Positions 58,501 to 64,000 of a DNA stretch of 64,000 nucleotides are shown here, piece after piece. How positions within the stretch are numbered: the stretch's first letter is position 1; each line of letters opens with the position of its first letter. Source of the stretch: Natronorubrum bangense (lineage in GTDB: Archaea; Halobacteriota; Halobacteria; Halobacteriales; Natrialbaceae); the NCBI RefSeq assembly GCF_004799645.1, contig NZ_CP031305.1, positions 1,550,001 to 1,614,000 on the forward strand, in the 5' to 3' direction. The notes beneath the pieces were generated by a model. It was not told the DNA's origin, did not search any database, and was given only the letters and a program-made list of their open reading frames with translations. The position numbers and the translations under genes are program-made.

Positions 58501-58628
58501 ACACAGACATGGCTCGTCGGGACCGTGAAAATTCGGCTCCCGGAACCCGCTTTGTCTCCGGCTCGAACTCCACCGGGATACGTGCACAAAGAGCAAGCGT
58601 TTTGACGCCAATTCGCCATGTCGTTCGT

Positions 58629-59330
58629 ATGGGCGAAGATCACGACGTGTTAGACGCGTTGCTCGCAGGAAACGAGCGTCACGTAGCAGACCTCCCAGAT
58701 GACTACTTCGCAGCCGTTCAGGACGGCCAACACCCCGACGTCGTCTCTGTCTGCTGTTCGGACTCCCGTGTGCCACAGGAGCGAATGTGGGGCGTCGACG
58801 ATCCGGGAACGGTCTTTACCCCCAGCAACATCGGGAATCAGGTCTGGGACGAGGACGACGGCGAGTTGATCGTCGACGGCGGCCTCCTGTATCCCATCGC
58901 TCACGCTGGTACCGATGTCGCAGCTGTCGTCGGCCACACCGGCTGTGGCGCTGTCACCGCAGCGTACAACGCGGTGACTGACGGCGATCTGCCCGGTCCA
59001 CGAGGCGTCGACAAGTGGGTCACGCAGCTCATCCCGGTTATCGAAGACGGCCTCGAGAGCGAGCTCATCGACGCCGATGCCGACGAGGAGATGGTCGTCA
59101 ACCAGCTCGTCGAGTACAACGTCGATCGGCAGGCACAGTTCCTCCGTGACGCTGAGGAGGTCCCGGACGAGGTCGACGTCTACGGCTTTGTCTACGACTT
59201 TCAGGGAGTGTACGGCGACGAGAAGGGGCGGACGTACCTGATCAACGTCAACGGCGAGACGGATCCCGAAACGATCGCAGCGGAGATTCCCGAGGAGTAC
59301 GCAACGGCAACGAACAGTCTGATCCACTGA
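58629..59330 (+). CDS. Beta-type carbonic anhydrase
   Basis: A 233-aa protein. The zinc ligands are Cys43 (in CCSDSRVP, with catalytic Asp45 and Arg47), His103 and Cys106 (in GHTGCGAV), the arrangement of beta carbonic anhydrases. The region where many have an RNAGN motif reads TPSNIGN. It interconverts CO2 and bicarbonate in the cytoplasm. Start ATG at 58629. It is divergent from the oxidoreductase gene. Confidence 0.93.
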   Translation: MGEDHDVLDALLAGNERHVADLPDDYFAAVQDGQHPDVVSVCCSDSRVPQERMWGVDDPGTVFTPSNIGNQVWDEDDGELIVDGGLLYPIAHAGTDVAAVVGHTGCGAVTAAYNAVTDGDLPGPRGVDKWVTQLIPVIEDGLESELIDADADEEMVVNQLVEYNVDRQAQFLRDAEEVPDEVDVYGFVYDFQGVYGDEKGRTYLINVNGETDPETIAAEIPEEYATATNSLIH

Positions 59331-59438
59331 CAGCCGAGTAGTCTCCGCCGTTTGCAGGCTCGATAGTCGGTGTGCCGCGACGAACTCGAGAACGTCCGTG
59401 CCGGTATCGTTTTGCCGCTCCTACCGAAACAGTTGAGT

Positions 59439-59657
59439 ATGCGAGCACTACTCGAGTCCGATACAGGGTTTTATTATCTCATCGGCCTCTTTACGATCGC
59501 GGTGTTTCTCGTGTCGCTGGCAGCGCTTGCGATACTCGGTCCTGCTGGCCTCGGTGCAGCCGAACTGGGTGGGCTCGTCGTCGGCTTTCTCGTCTTCATG
59601 CTGGTGTATTTCATCTCGATAGCAGTCCACCGACTCGAGGAAGGAGACGGGACATGA
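59439..59657 (+). CDS. Small two-TM membrane protein
   Basis: A 72-aa protein with two hydrophobic helices (about residues 13-35 and 43-63) and a charged tail HRLEEGDGT. Start ATG 59439 is chosen over the longer frame because the upstream part lacks membrane or coding character. No family is recognised. It sits between the carbonic anhydrase and cspA genes. Confidence 0.65.
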   Translation: MRALLESDTGFYYLIGLFTIAVFLVSLAALAILGPAGLGAAELGGLVVGFLVFMLVYFISIAVHRLEEGDGT

Positions 59658-59767
59658 CCGATCGAGAAAATCCGCGATATCGCCACTAACACGCGGTTAA
59701 CGTCCGATATCGGCACTTGCGTCGAGTCGCAGGGTTTATCAGTATACGGGCACTCTCTTCAAAAGCA

Positions 59768-59962
59768 ATGGCGAAAGGAACCGTTGATTTCTTCAACGAC
59801 ACTGGCGGCTACGGATTCATCGAGACTGAGGACGCGGACGACGACGTGTTCTTCCACATGGAAGACATCGGCGGCCCGGACCTTGAGGAAGGACAGGAGC
59901 TTGAGTTCGATATCGAGCAGGCCCCCAAAGGCCCACGCGCGACGAACGTCGAGCGCCTGTAA
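59768..59962 (+). CDS. cspA: Cold-shock protein
   Basis: A 64-aa single cold-shock domain that binds single-stranded RNA/DNA. RNP1-like GGYGFIE and RNP2-like DVFFHMEDI are present. The start MAKGTVDFFNDTGG is the family standard. A gtttatcag box lies about 35 bp upstream. Confidence 0.97.
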   Translation: MAKGTVDFFNDTGGYGFIETEDADDDVFFHMEDIGGPDLEEGQELEFDIEQAPKGPRATNVERL

Positions 59963-60072
59963 GGCGAATTCGCGGTAGTATCGGCACTTGACTGCAGTAT
60001 TTTATCCCGGTGAGCGACAGCGCTTGTCTCACCGCGAGCCCACTGAACGTTTAGTGGCCTCGCCGCCTACAT

Positions 60073-60513
60073 ATGGGTATGGCAACACCAACATCCACAC
60101 CCGAACCCGAGCCAGTGATCCGTCGCAGCGACGATATCGAGTACGAATCCGTCAGCGCTGCTGATGGACTCGAGAAAGGCGTCCTAATCAGCGACGACCA
60201 CGGCGCGCCGAACTTCGCGATCCGGCGCTTTGTCCTCGAGGCCGGCGCATCGGTGCCCGCACACACGAACGAGGTCGAACACGAACAGTACGTTCTCGAA
60301 GGGGAGTATACGGTCGGAATCGGCGATATGCAAGCGGCAGATAGCGCAACCGGCGACGCCGTCGACGGCGATGAGGAGTACACGGTCGAAGCCGGCGACT
60401 CGCTGCTGATCCCTGCCGGGACAGTCCACTGGTATCGAAACGAGAGCGACGAGCCAGGGGCGTTCCTCTGTGCGGTCCCCAACGGCGACGACGAGATCGA
60501 ACTGCTCGAGTGA
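60073..60513 (+). CDS. Cupin-domain protein
   Basis: A 146-aa single cupin. Motif 1 is seen around PAHTNEVEHEQYVLEGEYTVGIG near residues 62-84 and motif 2 as PAGTVHWYRN, giving candidate metal ligands His63, His70 (and Glu) and His119. The acidic insert between them (DAVDGDEEY) is haloarchaea-like. The substrate is unknown. ATG at 60073 or 60079. Confidence 0.85.
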   Translation: MGMATPTSTPEPEPVIRRSDDIEYESVSAADGLEKGVLISDDHGAPNFAIRRFVLEAGASVPAHTNEVEHEQYVLEGEYTVGIGDMQAADSATGDAVDGDEEYTVEAGDSLLIPAGTVHWYRNESDEPGAFLCAVPNGDDEIELLE

Positions 60514-60598
60514 GAGACAGAGCGAGGAGTGCTGTCAGCGGCGCTGGGCGAGCACGTGCCCGGCCAAATATTATAGTAGCCCGTGCTGACCGCCCGAT

Positions 60599-61243
60599 AT
60601 GGGTACGTTACAGAACCACGACGCAACCCGACACTGGTTCGATCTTCTGGCACCGGGCTACGACGCTGTCGTCCCGTCGCTGTTCTGGCCGGAGTCGCTC
60701 CAGCAGGCGGCACTCGATCGGATCGATCTCGAGTCGGTAGATCGAGTGCTAGACGTCGGCTGTGGAACCGGCGAGACGATCGACCAGCTCCGTTCGGACG
60801 TCTCAGCGACCCACGGGCTCGATCTAAGCCAACCACAGCTCGAGACCGCCGCGGACAAATCGGAGCTCGAGGACGTCCGTTTTATCCGGGGGGATGCGCG
60901 TACGCTCCCGTATGCGGACGAGACGTTCGACTGTGTGGTCTCAGTCGGCTCGATCCTTTACTGGTCTGCGCCCGTCGAGGCGCTGCGGGAGGCCCACCGC
61001 GTCACGAAACAAGGCGGCGAGATCCTGGTTCTTGGCTTCAACCGGCGATCGCTCTCGTGGTGGAACCCGGTCCAAAACGTTCAGGACGGTGTCGCAGAGA
61101 CGCTCTTTTTCCGGTACAACCGCGAGGAGGGTACGGAGCTCTTTCTCGAGGCGGGGTGGACTGACCCCACTCACGAGGTGACTGGGCCGATCTGGGGACC
61201 TGAACTCGTAATCGCCACCACGGCACGGAAAGTCGAGTCGTAA
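60599..61243 (+). CDS. Class I SAM-dependent methyltransferase
   Basis: A 214-aa methyltransferase of the UbiE/COQ5-like group. Motif I is VLDVGCGTGETIDQL near residue 50 and motif II-like is THGLDLSQPQLETA, followed by FDCVVSVGSILYW. A TATA-like aaatattata sits about 32 bp upstream of the ATG, so the transcript is probably leaderless. The substrate is unknown. Confidence 0.9.
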   Translation: MGTLQNHDATRHWFDLLAPGYDAVVPSLFWPESLQQAALDRIDLESVDRVLDVGCGTGETIDQLRSDVSATHGLDLSQPQLETAADKSELEDVRFIRGDARTLPYADETFDCVVSVGSILYWSAPVEALREAHRVTKQGGEILVLGFNRRSLSWWNPVQNVQDGVAETLFFRYNREEGTELFLEAGWTDPTHEVTGPIWGPELVIATTARKVES

Positions 61244-61423
61244 TCTCGACGCTCACTGGCCGCCGACGTGTGCGGGTCTGTCAGAGCTGTCGAACGGCGA
61301 CGGTAGCAGGGAGCCACTGCTCGCCGCTGCAGACCCTGTTGAGCGATCGCCGTGCGGTTGATGCACGTTCAGATGTTCGGCATTTCGAACCGCTCAAGTA
61401 CGCCGACCGACTATGGCAAACCA

Positions 61424-63490
61424 GTGTCGAAGCAGGTCCAGCAGGTCGAAACGATCTTTTGTCACGAGATTGGCGACGACTATCTCGTGGTGGTCGAGCG
61501 CGACGGACAGCGACTGTTCCGGGCAAAACTCGGACTGTCGGAAACCTCGGCCGGCCCTCGTCCCGCAAAGTTCCGGCTCAAAGACGGCTCGAGCGAAGAG
61601 CCACGCCAGCCCGACGAGTTCATCGAACTCGCCCGGCGATCCAAGCGGATTCGAATCTCCGAGCAGACCTCGAAGCAGGGCCGCGAGGAACTCATGGAAA
61701 TGCTCAGCGGCTACCAGCTCGAGGACAAGGCCAAGGCCGTCCGAACCTGTCGGTACTGTGCCTCCGCAGGCCGGTATTCGCCGATTACAACCGAGACGGC
61801 CGTCAAAGACGACAACGACTGGATCTGCCAGGACTGTGCGCGCCAGGAACTCGAGCGTCAACTGTCGTACTCCGGTGGCGGCGCAGTCACCGGCGCGGCC
61901 AAAGACCGCCTCGAGGAGCTCATGCTCGAGGTGCAGGATTTAGAACGGATCGTCAACCTGCTGAAAGGCCAGCTCGATCCCGACCTGACGAAGTTCGATA
62001 CCATCTCGGCGACGACCGACGAAGTCGATCCCGTTCGGGTGGACTCGCTGAACCTCCATCCTGGCTTACAGGGACTGCTCGAGGACCGCTTCGAGACCTT
62101 GCTCCCGGTCCAGAGTCTCGCCGTCGAGAACGGGCTGTTCGACGGTGAGGACCAGCTCGTGGTGTCGGCGACGGCGACCGGGAAAACCCTCGTCGGCGAG
62201 ATGACCGGTCTCAACCGTGTGTTGAACGGCAAGGGGAAGATGCTCTTTCTCGTTCCCCTCGTCGCGCTTGCAAATCAGAAGTACGAGGACTTTCAAGACG
62301 AGTACGGCCACCTCGTCGATGTCTCCATTCGTGTGGGTGCGAGCCGGATCTCGGACAACGGCAACCAGTTCGACCCCAACGCCGACGTGATCGTCGGCAC
62401 CTACGAGGGGATCGACCACGCCTTGCGGACTGGCAAGAATCTGGGAGATATCGGAACCGTCGTCATCGACGAAGTCCACACGCTCAAAGAGGACGATCGT
62501 GGCCACCGACTCGATGGCCTCATTTCACGGCTCAAATACACCTGCGAACAACGTGCGAAACGACGCGACGACTACGGCGGCGCGCAGTGGGTCTATCTCT
62601 CGGCGACCGTCGGCAACCCCGAACAGCTCGGCGCGGCACTCGAGTCGACGCTCATCGAATTCGAGGAGCGGCCGGTGCCGATCGAACGGCACGTCACGTT
62701 CGCTGACGGCCAAGAAAAAGTTCGGATCGAAAACAAACTCGTCAGACGCGAGTTCGATACGGAGTCCTCGAAAGGGTATCGCGGCCAGACGATCATCTTT
62801 ACGAACTCGAGACGGCGGTGTCACGAGATCAGTCGAAAACTCGAGTACTCCGCTGCGCCGTATCACGCCGGCCTCGATTACCGGCGCCGGAAAAAAGTCG
62901 AACGGCAGTTCGGCGAACAGGAACTCTCCGCCGTCGTCACGACTGCCGCCCTCGCCGCGGGGGTCGACTTCCCGGCCTCACAGGTGATCTTCGACTCGCT
63001 GGCGATGGGGATCGAGTGGCTTTCGGTCCAGGAGTTCCACCAGATGCTCGGCCGTGCGGGTCGGCCAGACTACCACGACAAAGGGACAGTGTACGTCCTC
63101 GTCGAACCCGACTGTGCCTATCACAACTCCATGGAAATGAGCGAAGACGAAGTCGCGTTCAAACTGCTGAAAGGCGACATGGAGTCGGTGATGACTCACT
63201 ACGACGAGGCCGCCGCGATCGAGGAAACGCTGGCGAACATTACTGTCAGCGGGAAAGCCGCCAAGGGACTCAACGACCGCATGCTCGGCGACGTGCCGAC
63301 GAAACACGCGATCGGCAAACTCCTGCAGTACGACTTCATCGATGGCTTCGAACCCACGCCGCTGGGCCGTGTCGTCACTGAACACTTCTTAGAGCCCAGT
63401 GAAGCGTTCATGCTCGTCGATGGTATCCGAAAAGACGCCCACCCCTACGAACTCGTCGCGGATATCGAACTGCGCGACGCGGATCTGTAG
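61424..63490 (+). CDS. DEAD/DEAH-box helicase with zinc ribbon
   Basis: A superfamily 2 helicase of about 688 aa from a GTG at 61424 (MSKQVQQVETIF, the start I favour); an ATG at 61352 or 61373 would lengthen it. An N-terminal RNA/DNA-binding region includes a zinc ribbon (CRYCASAGRYS and CQDCARQE). The helicase core follows with SATATGKTLVGEM (motif I), VVIDEVHTL (DEVH box), YLSATVGNP (motif III) and QMLGRAGRPD (motif VI). It resembles a haloarchaeal Hel308/Ski2-like subfamily. Role in DNA or RNA processing is inferred. Confidence 0.9.
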   Translation: MSKQVQQVETIFCHEIGDDYLVVVERDGQRLFRAKLGLSETSAGPRPAKFRLKDGSSEEPRQPDEFIELARRSKRIRISEQTSKQGREELMEMLSGYQLEDKAKAVRTCRYCASAGRYSPITTETAVKDDNDWICQDCARQELERQLSYSGGGAVTGAAKDRLEELMLEVQDLERIVNLLKGQLDPDLTKFDTISATTDEVDPVRVDSLNLHPGLQGLLEDRFETLLPVQSLAVENGLFDGEDQLVVSATATGKTLVGEMTGLNRVLNGKGKMLFLVPLVALANQKYEDFQDEYGHLVDVSIRVGASRISDNGNQFDPNADVIVGTYEGIDHALRTGKNLGDIGTVVIDEVHTLKEDDRGHRLDGLISRLKYTCEQRAKRRDDYGGAQWVYLSATVGNPEQLGAALESTLIEFEERPVPIERHVTFADGQEKVRIENKLVRREFDTESSKGYRGQTIIFTNSRRRCHEISRKLEYSAAPYHAGLDYRRRKKVERQFGEQELSAVVTTAALAAGVDFPASQVIFDSLAMGIEWLSVQEFHQMLGRAGRPDYHDKGTVYVLVEPDCAYHNSMEMSEDEVAFKLLKGDMESVMTHYDEAAAIEETLANITVSGKAAKGLNDRMLGDVPTKHAIGKLLQYDFIDGFEPTPLGRVVTEHFLEPSEAFMLVDGIRKDAHPYELVADIELRDADL

Positions 63491-63573
63491 CCGCTCGAGT
63501 CGCCCAGTAGTGCTTTCTCGAGTCTCGCGTTCGCGTTTGCTGTGAGACTGACCACCAAGAGCTGCGTGCGACG

Positions 63574-63828
63574 TTACGGAACGAACGCGATACCCAGCAG
63601 CGACAGCACGAGCACGATCACTGAGCCGGGAACGCCGCCGAGGGCGACGATCACGAGGACGATGGGCGTCACCGCCACCGAGAAACCGAACACGGCCTGT
63701 GCGAGAAACAAGACGACAAGTCCAACGACCGCATTGATGATGAACGGACTAACCGCGCGAACGAGGCTGGCCGCGATGAGGACGCCCACGAGAACGAAGA
63801 TCAACAGCAGGATCTCGATGCCTGTCAT
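63574..63828 (-). CDS. BofA-like (pro-sigma-K processing inhibitor family) membrane protein
   Basis: An 84-aa protein with two to three helices and the PFIINAVVGLVVLFLAQAVFG core of the BofA family. In Bacillus, BofA controls an intramembrane protease. Archaeal members have no known role, but a site-2 protease gene occurs elsewhere in this window. Start ATG 63828. Confidence 0.75.
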   Translation of the reverse strand: MTGIEILLLIFVLVGVLIAASLVRAVSPFIINAVVGLVVLFLAQAVFGFSVAVTPIVLVIVALGGVPGSVIVLVLSLLGIAFVP

Positions 63829-63884
63829 GAGGTTAGTGATAGCACGTCGATCCGGAAAACCGTTCGGTCGATAACGAAAGCCTT

Positions 63885-63898
63885 TAACTAATACACCG
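63885..63898 (+). promoter_or_regulatory. Promoter box of tRNA-Pro
   Basis: gcctttaactaata lies about 25-35 bp before the tRNA 5' end, with tttaac acting as the TATA-like box. Confidence 0.45.
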
Positions 63899-63918
63899 AC
63901 AAGCCATAGATGCAGCAC

Positions 63919-63991
63919 GGGATCGTGGGTTAGCTTGGTATACTTCGGGCCTTGGGTGCCCGTGACCCCGGTTCAAATCCGGGCGATCCCA
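63919..63991 (+). tRNA. tRNA-Pro (TGG)
   Basis: A 73-nt cloverleaf with acceptor GGGATCG/CGATCCC, discriminator A, anticodon stem CGGGC/GCCCG and loop CTTGGGT (anticodon TGG), and T-arm CCCGGTTCAAATCCGGG. No intron and no encoded CCA. Confidence 0.97.
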
Positions 63992-64000
63992 TCTTTCTGT

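Noticed and set aside
61270-62148. Plus-strand Arg-rich frame before and within the helicase
   Set aside because: Out of frame with the helicase, which has clear motifs; Arg-rich translation is typical of a shadow frame.

Overview
This 64 kb window is chromosomal DNA of a halophilic archaeon (class Halobacteria, probably Natrialbaceae or a close relative). The evidence is the GC-rich coding DNA, the strongly acidic proteins, the split RNA polymerase genes (B''/B' and A'/A'') in the order rpoH-rpoB2-rpoB1-rpoA1-rpoA2-nusA-rps12-rps7, an archaeal EF-2 and type II GAPDH, LysW-dependent arginine genes, and many families known only from haloarchaea. Several genes have a TATA-like box about 25-30 bp before the start codon, which fits leaderless transcripts. 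Family names given as DUF numbers come from memory of haloarchaeal annotation and were not checked by a search.

Layout. 1-3.7 kb: end of an arginine cluster (LysW-peptidase, argF), then thrC; a relic of a second argF 3' end lies between them. 3.8-6.7 kb: a two-gene MgtE-type cation transporter and a PhoU/TrkA-C regulator. 6.9-11 kb: serS, a small membrane protein and EF-2. 11.2-18 kb: a block lying between EF-2 and rps7, genes that are adjacent in most euryarchaea. It holds a DUF5781-like HExxH protein, a DUF7504-like protein, two paralogous CHAT (caspase-like) proteins, a 41-aa membrane microprotein and a HalX response regulator. This is the best candidate for an undescribed system. 18-27.5 kb: the RNA polymerase/ribosomal protein operon on the minus strand. 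27.8-28.5 kb: three tandem tRNA-Asp cassettes, a tRNA-like remnant and then a PD-(D/E)XK endonuclease gene. 29.2-31.3 kb: a bacterio-opsin-activator-type regulator.

31.6-38 kb holds housekeeping genes (PCMT-like methyltransferase, zinc protein, M29-like peptidase, PAP2 phosphatase) and two membrane TrkA-C proteins. 38-47.2 kb is a coherent type IV pilus/secretion-like locus: a possible pilin-like protein, a HerA-like ATPase, a coiled-coil protein, a membrane-anchored protein, a TadA/PilB ATPase, a TadC/PilC membrane platform, and two MinD/ParA proteins, one fused to a KaiC-like domain that lacks a P-loop. 47.4-64 kb is mixed: gapB, hsp20, a SpoIIAA-like membrane protein, an SDR, an ATP-grasp ligase, rpl10e, a TrmB-like regulator, a site-2 protease, an ABC exporter, carbonic anhydrase, cspA, a cupin, a methyltransferase, a DEAD/DEAH helicase, a BofA-like protein and tRNA-Pro.

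No insertion sequence, CRISPR array, rRNA or replication origin was recognised.
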